Shown one piece after another: positions 43,025-52,523 of a stretch of 64,000 nt of DNA; position 1 is the stretch's first letter, and each line of letters begins with the position of its first letter. Below the pieces are notes generated by a model. That model saw only the letters and a list, made by a program, of their open reading frames with translations. It was not told where the DNA came from and made no database searches. The position numbers and the translations under genes are program-made. The stretch comes from Aquisediminimonas sp031376385 (GTDB lineage Bacteria > Pseudomonadota > Alphaproteobacteria > Sphingomonadales > Sphingomonadaceae), in NCBI GenBank assembly GCA_031376385.1, contig JANMDQ010000031.1, positions 1-64,000 on the forward strand, in the 5' to 3' direction.

Positions 43025-43975
43025 ATGGAAACGCGGTCCAATCATATTTTAGTCGGCGCAGTCACGCTGTTCCTGCTCGCGGCGGTCATTGGTTTCACGG
43101 TCTGGATTGCGCGGATTGGGAATACGGACCGCAAAGAATATGATATTTTCTTCTCTCAATCCGTCGAAGGCCTATCCAAGGGCGGGCTTGTCACGTTTGC
43201 TGGTGTTCCGTCAGGCGAAGTGAGTGAGATAGAGCTTTGGAAAGACCCCGGCTTCGTTCGCGTGCGAATATCGGTGAAGAAAAAGACACCTATTCTGCAA
43301 GGCACAACGGCCAGCCTTCAGGGGAGCTTTACGGGGCCGTCCTCACTCCTTCTCGATGGTGCCGTGAACGGCGCACCCGCGATTACGGATATTGGACCCA
43401 GTGGCCGTCCCGTGATTCCAACCAAGCGGGCAGGTCTTGGTGCCTTGCTGAACAGTGCGCCGCAACTGCTGGAAAGATTGGCAACGCTTTCTGAACGGAT
43501 GACTGAATTGTTGAATGACAAAAATCAAAAGGCGTTTGGAAATATTCTGGCCAATGTTGATAGCATCAGTGGTGATTTGGCGCGCAGTGGACCAGATATT
43601 CGGGCGACGATTGCAGACACAAGAACAACCATGAAGCAGGCAGCGTCGGCAGTTGATGAAATTGGCAAACTGGCCGCATCAACCAACACGTTGGTGGCCG
43701 AAGATGGGAAGCCAATGCTCGCTGACCTGCGCAAAACAGTTGCCCAAGCTCAAAAAAGCATGGCAACACTGGACGCGGCGATAGGCGATGCTAGGCCCGG
43801 TCTTCAGGCGTTCAGCACCCAGACAATTCCAGAGGTTGGCCAATTGGTGCGCGATTTGCGGACGATGTCAGAATCGCTGGGGTCTGTTGCGAAGAAATTG
43901 GATCAAGGCGGGGCCAGCGCCATTTTAGGCGCGCCGCCTTTGCCAGATTACAAGCCGGGGAGGACAGACAAGTGA
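43025..43975 (+). CDS. mlaD: MCE-domain substrate-binding protein (MlaD-like)
   Basis: 316 aa. One N-terminal transmembrane helix (ILVGAVTLFLLAAVIGFTVWIA) is followed by an MCE domain (DIFFSQSVEGLSKGGLVTFAGVPSGEV) and a long helical tail (MKQAASAVDEIGKLAASTNTL). It is a periplasmic lipid-binding ring component anchored to the permease. The frame is open back into mlaF; the ATG at 43025 follows GGAGGG and begins the membrane helix. Confidence 0.92.
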   Translation: METRSNHILVGAVTLFLLAAVIGFTVWIARIGNTDRKEYDIFFSQSVEGLSKGGLVTFAGVPSGEVSEIELWKDPGFVRVRISVKKKTPILQGTTASLQGSFTGPSSLLLDGAVNGAPAITDIGPSGRPVIPTKRAGLGALLNSAPQLLERLATLSERMTELLNDKNQKAFGNILANVDSISGDLARSGPDIRATIADTRTTMKQAASAVDEIGKLAASTNTLVAEDGKPMLADLRKTVAQAQKSMATLDAAIGDARPGLQAFSTQTIPEVGQLVRDLRTMSESLGSVAKKLDQGGASAILGAPPLPDYKPGRTDK

Positions 43976-44568
43976 GTAAATGGACCATCGGGGCGCTGCT
44001 TTCTCTCTCCCTCTCCACCGCGGCCTGCGTGAATCTGGGGGGCGGCAAGCCACCTGTCATGTTGCTGACCCTCACATCTTCGGCCACCATATCCGCCAAT
44101 GATATACGTTTCGCCAAAGCGGGTGAGCCTATCACCATCGAAGTTCCCGCTGCGCCAATGGCCATTGCCAACACGCGTGTTGCCGTTTCGGACGGGCCTG
44201 TCGCTATTGCCTATGTGAAGGACGCAGTTTGGGTGGAACCACCTGCGCGGCTGTTCCAACGCATCTTATCAGAAACCGTTGCGGCGAAGACGGATAAAGT
44301 GGTGCTTGATCCTCGCCAATTCGCCATTGACCCGGGCACCAAGCTGAGCGGCCAATTAAAGAGTTTTGGCATTGACGCACAGGCCAGTCAGGCTGTGATT
44401 GTCTATGACGCGGTCATCACGCGCGATCGGGGCAAGAGCGTGAATACGAAACGGTTTGAGGCGCGCCGTCCAATAGCGGCTGTCACAGCGACATCGGCGG
44501 GAACGGCGCTCAATGCTGCGGCCAATCAAATTGCGGTTGAAGTCGCCGCTTGGGTTGCAGGGCGATAA
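43972..44568 (+). CDS. ABC transport auxiliary lipoprotein (PqiC-like)
   Basis: 198 aa. Lipoprotein signal with lipobox STAAC, then the PqiC/ABC-type auxiliary fold (VAVSDGPVAIAYVKDAVWVEPPARLFQRIL; late LKSFGIDAQASQAVIVYDAVI). The partner on the outer membrane side would receive lipid from the MCE protein, as PqiC does with PqiB. It replaces an mlaC gene, which is absent. The GTG start overlaps the mlaD stop (GTGA). Confidence 0.85.
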   Translation: MSKWTIGALLSLSLSTAACVNLGGGKPPVMLLTLTSSATISANDIRFAKAGEPITIEVPAAPMAIANTRVAVSDGPVAIAYVKDAVWVEPPARLFQRILSETVAAKTDKVVLDPRQFAIDPGTKLSGQLKSFGIDAQASQAVIVYDAVITRDRGKSVNTKRFEARRPIAAVTATSAGTALNAAANQIAVEVAAWVAGR

Positions 44569-44672
44569 GTCACCGACAGTGGCCGGAGCCCTGACCTGAT
44601 AAGATTCGGCGAAGCAACGTTGTTTGTTAAAGACTAGGATGCTGCCTTCACAGGAGCATGGGGAGAGAAACC

Positions 44673-46616
44673 ATGAAACACGCTCAAATACTGGCAACGG
44701 CTCTAATCTTTGCTCCCCTCCCCGCACTCGCCAGCGAAGCCACCCCAGCCACCGTTGCGACCAATTCGGCCTTCTCCCAAACCCTACCATGGTCCGACAA
44801 AAGCGAAGAGGAACTGGCGATCAAGGGTTTTGTCGCCACGCGCGAAGACCCGATCATTCGCACTGCTGATGGCAAAACTGTCATGGACCTTTCCGCCTAT
44901 GATTTTGCGAAAGGTGAAGCGCCACCGACCGTGAACCCAAGCCTATGGCGGCATCTGGGCCTCCTCCGCCAGCATGGCTTGTTCAAAGTCGCCCCGAAAA
45001 TCTGGCAAGTGCGTGGTTTTGACATATCAGTGATGAGCATCATCGAAACCAAATCCGGTTTCCTGATCGTCGACCCGCTGACGTCAACAGAGGTTGCCGC
45101 TGCGGCGATGGAACTGGTGCGCAAACATGTCGGCAATCGCCCGGTAAAAGCCGTAATTTACACACACAGCCACGCCGATCATTTTGGCGGAGTTAAAGGC
45201 GTGGTCAGCGAAGCCGACGTCAACTCTGGCAAAGTGCAAATCATTGCACCCTCAGGATTTATGGACCATGCCGTCAGTGAAAACCTGACCGCAGGCCCGG
45301 CGATGAGCAGACGGGCGGCGTTCCAGTTTGGCACCACATTGTCGCGCGGACCTTTGGGTCAGATGGGTGCAGGCATCGGCACCGTAACATCCAGCGGCAC
45401 TTTGTCCCTAATCGCCCCAACCAAAGTCATCGAACGGACTGGAGAAGTCCTAGTAATTGACGGCCTGCGCGTTGAATTTCAAGTGACGCCCGGCACTGAA
45501 GCGCCTGCCGAAATGAACTTGTTCCTCCCTGATTTAGGCGCGTTATGCTTGTCCGAAAATGCCAATGTCACCATGCACAATATCCTGCCGCCGCGCGGGG
45601 CTCTCGTCCGCGATAGCAAGGCTTGGGCTGGCTATCTCACTGAGGCCAAGCGACTTTACGGGCCAAAATCATCAGTGCTGTTCAATTCTCATGGCTGGCC
45701 GCGATGGGGCAGTGATGAGATTAACACTTATGTCGGCCTGCACCGCGAAGCATATAAATATCTCCACGATCAATCCGTGCGCCTGATGAACCAAGGCCTG
45801 ACGGGAGAGGAAATTGCAGAGCGTATTGCCCTTCCAGATTTGCTGGCGAACAAATGGTATAACCGGGGTTATTACGGCACGATGCGCCATAATGCGAAGG
45901 CTGTCTATCAACGCTATTTGGGCTGGTATGATGCCAATCCGGCCAATCTGAACGGCTGGCCTCCTGAAGTGGCAGGCGCAAAATATGTCGCGGCGATGGG
46001 CGGGGCGGACGCAGCACTAAAAATAGCTCAGACCGCGTTTGATGGTGGAGATTACCGCTGGTCTGCAGAAGTCGCCAGTCGAGTTGTCTTTGCCAATAAA
46101 GATGCGACGGCGGCGCGCGAACTGCTTGCCAAATCGTTTGAACAGATGGGTTATCAAGCAGAGGGCAGCTTGTGGCGCAATATGTATCTGACGGGGGCAA
46201 AGGAGGCGCGCATCACTCCGACAGTGCCTAGTGGGACGACTTTTGCCGCTGATATGGTTGCCGCCATCGACAGTGCGCAATTGTTTGAACTGCTTGCCAT
46301 TCGGGTGGATCCAGCAAAAGCTGCTGGTAAGTCGGTGACGGTTGCTTTCGTGTTTCCTGAACGCAAGGAACGCTTCGTTGTGAGCTTGCAAAATTCTGTG
46401 ATGATCCAAGAACAATCCTCCACTGCGGCTGTCGATGCAACTGCGACCATGCCCCGCGCGGCGATGCTCGCGATGCTCTTCGCCGGCAAATCTCCAGCTG
46501 AACTCATCCAGACTGGGACCCTAAAAATTGAAGGCAACTCAATTGCACTTATTGACACTCTCTCCAGCCTTGATCCGCCGGGTGCGCAGGTTCCGTTTTC
46601 AATTGTCACGCCTTGA
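44673..46616 (+). CDS. Alkyl sulfatase / BDS1-type metallo-beta-lactamase protein
   Basis: 647 aa, exported by a signal peptide (MKHAQILATALIFAPLPALA). The metallo-beta-lactamase domain has THSHADHFGG (about residue 163) and later CLSENANVTMHNILPPRG and FNSHGWPRWG. A helical dimerisation region follows, then a C-terminal SCP2-like domain (FVFPERKERFVVSLQNSVM). This layout is that of SdsA1/BDS1 alkyl sulfatases, which hydrolyse alkyl sulfate esters such as SDS. Activity is inferred. GGGGAGAG precedes the ATG at 44673; the ATG at 44658 is less likely. Confidence 0.87.
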   Translation: MKHAQILATALIFAPLPALASEATPATVATNSAFSQTLPWSDKSEEELAIKGFVATREDPIIRTADGKTVMDLSAYDFAKGEAPPTVNPSLWRHLGLLRQHGLFKVAPKIWQVRGFDISVMSIIETKSGFLIVDPLTSTEVAAAAMELVRKHVGNRPVKAVIYTHSHADHFGGVKGVVSEADVNSGKVQIIAPSGFMDHAVSENLTAGPAMSRRAAFQFGTTLSRGPLGQMGAGIGTVTSSGTLSLIAPTKVIERTGEVLVIDGLRVEFQVTPGTEAPAEMNLFLPDLGALCLSENANVTMHNILPPRGALVRDSKAWAGYLTEAKRLYGPKSSVLFNSHGWPRWGSDEINTYVGLHREAYKYLHDQSVRLMNQGLTGEEIAERIALPDLLANKWYNRGYYGTMRHNAKAVYQRYLGWYDANPANLNGWPPEVAGAKYVAAMGGADAALKIAQTAFDGGDYRWSAEVASRVVFANKDATAARELLAKSFEQMGYQAEGSLWRNMYLTGAKEARITPTVPSGTTFAADMVAAIDSAQLFELLAIRVDPAKAAGKSVTVAFVFPERKERFVVSLQNSVMIQEQSSTAAVDATATMPRAAMLAMLFAGKSPAELIQTGTLKIEGNSIALIDTLSSLDPPGAQVPFSIVTP

Positions 46617-46646
46617 TCATCGCGCGCTAAGGGCTATGCAAAGGCA

Positions 46647-47516
46647 ATGACACTCACTGGCCCCACATCGAACACTTTCACTTCGCAGCGGTTGAAACTG
46701 CATTATGTTGATTGGGGAAACCCTGACGCGCCGCCCCTGTTGCTGGTCCACGGCGGCCGTGATCATGGGCGCAGTTGGGATTGGGTGGCGGAGGAATTAC
46801 GGCATGACTGGCACATTATCGCACCTGATCTTCGCGGCCATGGGGATAGCGCTTGGTCCCCCGATGGTAATTATGACATGCCGGCCTTTGTGTATGATCT
46901 GGCTCAACTGGTGCACCAATTAAACCTGGCCCCAGTGACCATCGTGTCGCATTCCCTAGGCGGCAATATTTCGACGCGGTACACGGGACTCTACCCCGAA
47001 AATGTCCGCAAACTCGTCGCTATTGAAGGTCTAGGCCCCTCCCCTAAGATCATGGAGGAGCGCGAGGCCAAGGGCATTCACACCCGGTTTCGCGGCTGGA
47101 TTGATGATAAGCGCAAAGCCGCAGGCCGCATCCCCAAACGCTACCCCACGCTCGACGCGGCGCTGGAACGGATGAAAGCGGAAAACACCTACCTTACCGA
47201 TGAACAAGCCCGCCACCTGACCATCCACGGCATCAGCCGCAACGAAGATGGCACATGGACGTGGAAGTTCGACAATTACTTGAACATCTGGCCCGTGTTT
47301 GACATCCCACAGGCCGATATATTAGCCCTTTGGGAAGCGATTACTTGCCCTGTCCTGATGCTCTACGGCTCAGACAGCTGGGCCTCTAACCCAGAGACTG
47401 ATGGTCGCATCACACATTTCAACACCGCCCGCGTGGTAGAGTTTGAGAATGCTGGACACTGGCTGCACCATGATCAGTTTGACCGGTTTATCGGCGAGTT
47501 GCGCGGGTTTCTCTAG
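46647..47516 (+). CDS. Alpha/beta hydrolase
   Basis: 289-aa cytoplasmic hydrolase of the epoxide-hydrolase/haloalkane-dehalogenase-like branch. LLLVHGGRDHGRSWD oxyanion region, DLRGHGDSAW, nucleophile elbow SHSLGG, acid in LMLYGSDSW and His in ENAGHWLHHD. Ser as nucleophile points to an esterase or C-C hydrolase. The 3' end overlaps the converging phosphatase gene by 4 nt. Substrate unknown. Confidence 0.87.
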   Translation: MTLTGPTSNTFTSQRLKLHYVDWGNPDAPPLLLVHGGRDHGRSWDWVAEELRHDWHIIAPDLRGHGDSAWSPDGNYDMPAFVYDLAQLVHQLNLAPVTIVSHSLGGNISTRYTGLYPENVRKLVAIEGLGPSPKIMEEREAKGIHTRFRGWIDDKRKAAGRIPKRYPTLDAALERMKAENTYLTDEQARHLTIHGISRNEDGTWTWKFDNYLNIWPVFDIPQADILALWEAITCPVLMLYGSDSWASNPETDGRITHFNTARVVEFENAGHWLHHDQFDRFIGELRGFL

Positions 47517-48295
47517 GTTAACAAAATGTCTTCTATCGCCCGTACCTTATCCGGTCCGACCCCGAGAATGGTATTAGCATACGCCTCCACACTTCCATGA
47601 TCACGCTTGATTACCGCAAAGGCTGTTTCCAGAAACTCCGGATGCACAGACATAAGCGTGCGCACTGCGGCGTCCTCCATTCCTGCTCCAAAATTGCGAC
47701 GGACTGTGGCGGCCCCTGCGGCGATGCGGCGCTCTGGATCTCCAGCGGTGTTGGTCAGCATGAAATCGGCCATTATGTCATCCGCGTGCACACCCATCAG
47801 CCTGTGGAACACCCCAACCGCGATGCCTGTGCGGTCTTTGCCTGCAAGGCAGTGGATCAGCGAAGCACCCTCCCGCAGCGCCAAGGCTGCAAAATAAAGC
47901 CGAAAGACCTCAACCAACTTGGGTCGGTATGGCATCGCTTCATATAGATTGACCATCGCGCGGTGTGCATCGGCCGCTGTGGTAACTTTTCGGGCCGCAG
48001 CAATGTGCGGCGCAGAGCCACCTTCGCTTGTTTCACCAGCGGCAAACAAAACATCCGCGCCAAAACCCGCGTGGCGCGTGCAGGGGTAAGTCACTCGCTC
48101 ACTGTCACCGCGCAGGTCAATGATCGTTTGAAGGCTCAGCCCTGCAATGGCATCGAGATCATTCGGTGTCGCATCAACATGCTGGCCTGAGCGAAAAAGC
48201 TTGCCCGTGACCAGCTTGGCCCCGTCGCGCGCGCCATAATTGCCATAGTCGCGGAAATTGTGAATGCCGTGCAGGCTAAGGATTCGGTCTGTCAT
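47513..48295 (-). CDS. Protein tyrosine/serine phosphatase (Y_phosphatase3-type)
   Basis: 260 aa. Starts with the family entry LSLHGIHNFRDYGNYGARDG and has the P-loop HCLAGKDRTGIAVGV with Cys and Arg of the CX5R motif. These enzymes remove phosphate from proteins or phosphoinositide-like lipids. It is transcribed alone, tail to tail with the preceding hydrolase and 30 bp past the S66 gene's stop codon. Confidence 0.88.
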   Translation of the reverse strand: MTDRILSLHGIHNFRDYGNYGARDGAKLVTGKLFRSGQHVDATPNDLDAIAGLSLQTIIDLRGDSERVTYPCTRHAGFGADVLFAAGETSEGGSAPHIAAARKVTTAADAHRAMVNLYEAMPYRPKLVEVFRLYFAALALREGASLIHCLAGKDRTGIAVGVFHRLMGVHADDIMADFMLTNTAGDPERRIAAGAATVRRNFGAGMEDAAVRTLMSVHPEFLETAFAVIKRDHGSVEAYANTILGVGPDKVRAIEDILLT

Positions 48296-48325
48296 GCAGC
48301 CTTCGATAGCGGCATTTCCAGAAAG

Positions 48326-49369
48326 TTAAATGACTGCACTTTCAAGCAAGCGCAGCGTGCCCGCATCTGCATCAATTTCGGCCTGCGCCCCGACTGGAAT
48401 CGTGAACTGGTCCGCCATGTGGCCAAAGAATGCGCCCTGATAGGCCGGTATGCCCAACCCGCCGAAGTGATGCTTTAGGATTTCAGACAGTGTAAAGCCG
48501 CTGGGGCCAGACGGCCCGGAGGCGACGCAATTGTTGCATTGCCCGAAAACTGCACCTTTCAGGCCTTTTAACACATCAGCCTGCCCTAATTGCGTCAGCA
48601 TCCGATCGATCCGGTATTCTGCCTCATCAACATCTTCGATGAACAGGATCGCGCCGGTGAAGTCCGGCATGTAGGGTGTTCCTGCAAGTGCCGTCAGTAC
48701 GGTAAGATTGCCGCCGAGCAGTCGCCCGCGTGCTTTGCCGCCAGTGATTTTCTCTGTCCGCCATTTGCGCTGCACCAGCCGGTCTTCGCCTGCCACAGGG
48801 TTCGCGAATGTTGGCGTGGAACCTTCAAATACGATCGCTCTGAAGCTTTCAACCGATGCTTTGCCCCAAGCACTGCCGCCATTGGGGCCGTGGAGCGAAA
48901 TGAACCCGGCGCGTGCCGCAATGGCCATATGAAGCGCAGTAATATCGCTATAGCCCATGAGAAGTTTGGGATTGGCGCGAATGAGCTTCCAATCCAGAAA
49001 TGGCAGCATCCGCGCGCAGCCCCAGCCACCGCGCACGGCAAGAACGAACCGCACTTCGGGATCAGCAAACATCGCGTTCACATCCGCTGCACGCTCCCGG
49101 TCAGTTCCGGCAAGATATCCGTCGCGTTTTAGCAGATTGGCACCGCGCTTTGATTTAAGGCCAAGCGCGGCGACAACCTCCTCAACCAACTGGATATCAA
49201 GTGCGCCGTCACTGGCCGAAGCCGGTTCGATGAGGCCGACGGTGTCGCCGGGTTTGAGCCGAGAAGACTTGCGCGGCGGCTCTGCCGCGCCCACCAAAGA
49301 CGAGGCAAAGGGCTGGGCAACCATCAAAGCCCCCAGCCCCGCCATCAACTCTCTGCGTGTCGCGGTCAG
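48326..49369 (-). CDS. S66 LD-carboxypeptidase (LdcA/MccF type), probably Tat-exported
   Basis: About 347 aa. The serine peptidase core shows VGLIEPASASDG, VRGGWGCARMLPFLDW, the nucleophile segment LMGYSDITALH, the Glu region LFIEDVDEAEYR and the late His in FGHMADQF. Cleaves L,D peptide bonds in murein or, in MccF relatives, peptide-nucleotide antibiotics. The first ATG/TTG (49348) lies within a twin-arginine signal. An upstream CTG at 49369 restores TATRRELMAGLGAL, overlaps the receptor's TGA as CTGA and follows a GGAGG. It is coupled to the TonB receptor. Confidence 0.85.
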   Translation of the reverse strand: MTATRRELMAGLGALMVAQPFASSLVGAAEPPRKSSRLKPGDTVGLIEPASASDGALDIQLVEEVVAALGLKSKRGANLLKRDGYLAGTDRERAADVNAMFADPEVRFVLAVRGGWGCARMLPFLDWKLIRANPKLLMGYSDITALHMAIAARAGFISLHGPNGGSAWGKASVESFRAIVFEGSTPTFANPVAGEDRLVQRKWRTEKITGGKARGRLLGGNLTVLTALAGTPYMPDFTGAILFIEDVDEAEYRIDRMLTQLGQADVLKGLKGAVFGQCNNCVASGPSGPSGFTLSEILKHHFGGLGIPAYQGAFFGHMADQFTIPVGAQAEIDADAGTLRLLESAVI

Positions 49370-52300
49370 AATTTCACCTCCGCAAGGAATGTGAATGACC
49401 GGCCACGGGGATCAGCCACACGCGGCTCCCAACTGCTACCAGCGCCCGAGTCGCTATCATAGGTGACAGCAAAAGGTGGATCGGTGTTAAACACATTCTT
49501 GATGCCCGCCGTAAAGCGCAGCTTTTCGGTGGCTTCAATGCTGACCGCTGCGTTGTAGATTGTGTAGGCCTTTACACGGTCATTATAATCAGGACGTGTT
49601 ACCGTGCCGTTGGCAATGCCAGGAAGCGCCTGATTTTTATAGCCGTTGCGGTGAATTTGAGTGAAGCTGACAGAGAAGTCATCGGCGGTATACGTAATGA
49701 AAGCGTTGTGCTTCCATTTCAGGCCAATATCACCTGCAAAGGAAAACACACCAATCTGGCTGGGGCCAAAAGGTGCCACATCAATAAATCTTTCCTTCTT
49801 TTTCAGAAGATAAGTTCCATCAAGGCCGGCTGATACAACACCGCCAAATGCATCAACTCCACCGCGTAGCGAGACCTCCAAGCCTTTCGTGCGCCGTGAG
49901 CCTAGATTATCTGGACGCAAATCCAGCAATACAATTGCGCCTGCTGCATCTCGCACAAAACGTTGCGGAAACAAGGTATAATTGTCGAACAATTGTCGCG
50001 CGGTCAAAGATCCAATGACATCGTCTACAGCAATCGACCACAGATCAAATGATGCACTAAATCGCGGTGACGGCTGCAATACCACGCCAATGCTATACTG
50101 TTTTGAATTCTCTGGCCCTAGTAAAGGGTTGCCAACTGTGAAACTGTCAGGCGTGATGGCCGCGCAGCCTACGATTGAGGCATTTGGACGCCCGCCTGGA
50201 CATTTTGTTGGATCGGCAAGGTCACCGCCTGGATTTGGTGTAGTTGTAACCCCATTGAAAATCTGATTAAACGCAGGAACTCGAAAACCTGTGTTGTAAG
50301 ATGCGCGAAACATCAACCAATCCGCAGGTTGAAACTTAGCCGCGAATTTTGGATTGAATGTTCCACCAAACCGCGAATAATCATCATATCGCCCAGCAGC
50401 GGTTAGCTCCAGCATGCTGAACACCGGGATCAGGATTTCTGCATAAGCTGCTTTCACAGTCCGACTTCTCGGAGTGAGCGCGTTGTCATTGTCAAACGCA
50501 ACGTTGAAAATGCTAGGGGCGGATGCTGCACCTGCTCCTGAACCGTCGAATGAATAAGTTTCACGGCGATAATCCAGTCCTGCTGCAATTTTGACCATTC
50601 CCCCGGGAAGTTCGAAAAGGGAGCCTGATACAGAACCGTCAAATTGCTTCACTTCATACTTCCCGCCATACAGACTAACCCCACGAGCGGAGATCGCGTC
50701 GAGACCAGCCAAAGCTGCGTCCGACTGAGTGAGCGAGAAGGGGTTGAGTATTCCGCTATTGAACAGCCCAACAATTCCGGGTGCAGTCGCCCCAGGAGCT
50801 GTCGGCGCTCGCGTATCGGCACGGCCAAACGCTGCGCCGGAAACACCCGAAGCTGCGGCAGTGACTGGGTTCGCGAACACGCCGAGATAATGATATCCAC
50901 TTCCCAATACCGACGAAGACTTACTGCGCGCATATGATGCACCTGCGCGATAATCCCAGTCACCAAATAAAGGTCCCTCTGCGCCCACCGCTGCCCGCAA
51001 TGTCTTCGTATCGGTAATATATTCTCGTGTTCCGCAGGCAATGCAACGATAACGGTATGTAATGGGTTTACCGTAATTGGCGGCGATGGTTGGAAAAACG
51101 GCAACCAGTTTATTATATACATCGTTATAGGTGGTGGCAGTCAGCGCGTTCAATGGATATGCGATTGGAAGAGATGTTGCAGAAAATGCACTTGGACTGT
51201 TGCTAGAATATTGGTTGCTCGAAAACCGCTTCGCTGAGTTGGCGTCAGAGCCGGTGACCTCAGCATATAGTTGGTGGCTGCCGACTTTGACAGTCGCCCG
51301 GCCATAATAGGTCAGCGTGTCAATTGGCTGTTGCAATGTCGCCGCGCGGCCAGTGTCATAAGCGCAAGCAAAGGCACGCGATGCATTGTCCCAGAGCTTT
51401 TCATCATAGGCCATGCCGCCATCGAAGGACTCACATCCAGCGCCGCCGGGAAGATCGAGAATGTTGATGCCGCCATTGGCCCGCACCGTCGTACCGGGGA
51501 AGTTCAACGGAATCAGCGTCGCGCCGCCAGCGCCGCCGAGCAGAGTTCCCGTCTGCGTAATGCCAACCCCTACTGCTGTCGGATTGATTGGAAACGCCGT
51601 CGCAATTGGGGTGCCGCGCGTATCAATCGAAAGTCCGCGCAGGGGCTGATTGCCGTTCACAAATTTACGGTCAGACCCACGCAAAACGCCGTTCCAGCTT
51701 TTGCTGACGGCGCCCATGATGTTGAAACCTTGTTCATCAAGATCGCCATAACCTGCTGTCGCAGACAAGCGGTAAATGGGGCTGTCGCCCTCCTGGGTGA
51801 TGTCGGTAAATCCGGAGAGGGTCAGGCCCTGAAAGTTGGTTTTGGTAATGAAGTTGATCACGCCGCCAATCGCGTCAGTGCCATAAATGGCTGATGCGCC
51901 GTCTTTCAGCACTTCGATGCGCTCAATCGCGGCGAAGGGAATTTGATTCACGTCAACGGCGGAACCAGTGAGGCCATGCGCGGCAACACGGCGACCATTG
52001 AGCAATACTAGCGTCGAGCCAGCCCCCTGCCCGCGCAAGTTTGCCGACGACAGTCCGTTGGTGCCACGCTGAGCGCCACTGGTGACGTCAGAGTTGGAGG
52101 CTAGATTATCCGCACCGTTGCCGTTAGTACTGAGCAGCGAGATCAGCTGTTCCGGGCTGTTGATCCCTTCCCGTGACAGTTCAGTCGCAGTGATCACTGT
52201 CAGGGGAAGCGAGCTGTCATTAGGATCACGCTTGATTCGCGATCCCGTCACAACGATGGCGGCCTGTTCTGCCTCTTCATCGGCCGCCGCTTGGGGCGTG

Positions 52301-52374
52301 GGCGCGTCCTGCGCGAATGCTTGCGTGCAAAGGCAAGTGAAAGCCATCAACATGGCTGTTTTGGTCAGTCTCAT
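49366..52374 (-). CDS. TonB-dependent outer-membrane receptor
   Basis: 1002 aa. Signal peptide (MLMAFTCLCTQAFAQ), then the TonB box region IVVTGSRIKRDPN. The plug domain includes SSANLRGQGAGSTLVLLNGRR and YGTDAIGGVINFITK. A large 22-strand barrel ends with the outer-membrane signature RSFTFLAEVKF. The long loops and lack of siderophore-specific features suggest organic substrates, such as peptides or glycans. A co-transcribed S66 carboxypeptidase supports a peptide or muropeptide ligand (inference). GGGGAGA lies before the ATG at 52374. Confidence 0.93.
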   Translation of the reverse strand: MRLTKTAMLMAFTCLCTQAFAQDAPTPQAAADEEAEQAAIVVTGSRIKRDPNDSSLPLTVITATELSREGINSPEQLISLLSTNGNGADNLASNSDVTSGAQRGTNGLSSANLRGQGAGSTLVLLNGRRVAAHGLTGSAVDVNQIPFAAIERIEVLKDGASAIYGTDAIGGVINFITKTNFQGLTLSGFTDITQEGDSPIYRLSATAGYGDLDEQGFNIMGAVSKSWNGVLRGSDRKFVNGNQPLRGLSIDTRGTPIATAFPINPTAVGVGITQTGTLLGGAGGATLIPLNFPGTTVRANGGINILDLPGGAGCESFDGGMAYDEKLWDNASRAFACAYDTGRAATLQQPIDTLTYYGRATVKVGSHQLYAEVTGSDANSAKRFSSNQYSSNSPSAFSATSLPIAYPLNALTATTYNDVYNKLVAVFPTIAANYGKPITYRYRCIACGTREYITDTKTLRAAVGAEGPLFGDWDYRAGASYARSKSSSVLGSGYHYLGVFANPVTAAASGVSGAAFGRADTRAPTAPGATAPGIVGLFNSGILNPFSLTQSDAALAGLDAISARGVSLYGGKYEVKQFDGSVSGSLFELPGGMVKIAAGLDYRRETYSFDGSGAGAASAPSIFNVAFDNDNALTPRSRTVKAAYAEILIPVFSMLELTAAGRYDDYSRFGGTFNPKFAAKFQPADWLMFRASYNTGFRVPAFNQIFNGVTTTPNPGGDLADPTKCPGGRPNASIVGCAAITPDSFTVGNPLLGPENSKQYSIGVVLQPSPRFSASFDLWSIAVDDVIGSLTARQLFDNYTLFPQRFVRDAAGAIVLLDLRPDNLGSRRTKGLEVSLRGGVDAFGGVVSAGLDGTYLLKKKERFIDVAPFGPSQIGVFSFAGDIGLKWKHNAFITYTADDFSVSFTQIHRNGYKNQALPGIANGTVTRPDYNDRVKAYTIYNAAVSIEATEKLRFTAGIKNVFNTDPPFAVTYDSDSGAGSSWEPRVADPRGRSFTFLAEVKF

Positions 52375-52455
52375 CGTAAATCTCCCCAAAGATTGAAGTC
52401 GCATCGTCAGCCCGCGCGACTCCATTAGGAACAGGGCTAGCGGCGATAATATTGT

Positions 52456-52486
52456 AATACAACGGTCACAGTTTGAATGTTGTATT
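52456..52486. promoter_or_regulatory. Inverted repeat in the TonB receptor leader
   Basis: AATACAAC (52456-52463) and GTTGTATT (52479-52486) are exact reverse complements 15 nt apart, about 80 bp upstream of the receptor start in an AT-rich patch. Could be an operator or overlap the promoter. No known regulator is assigned. Confidence 0.35.
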
Positions 52487-52523
52487 TGGCTGTGTAGCGT
52501 GGCGTTTGCGCAACAGTCGCCGC

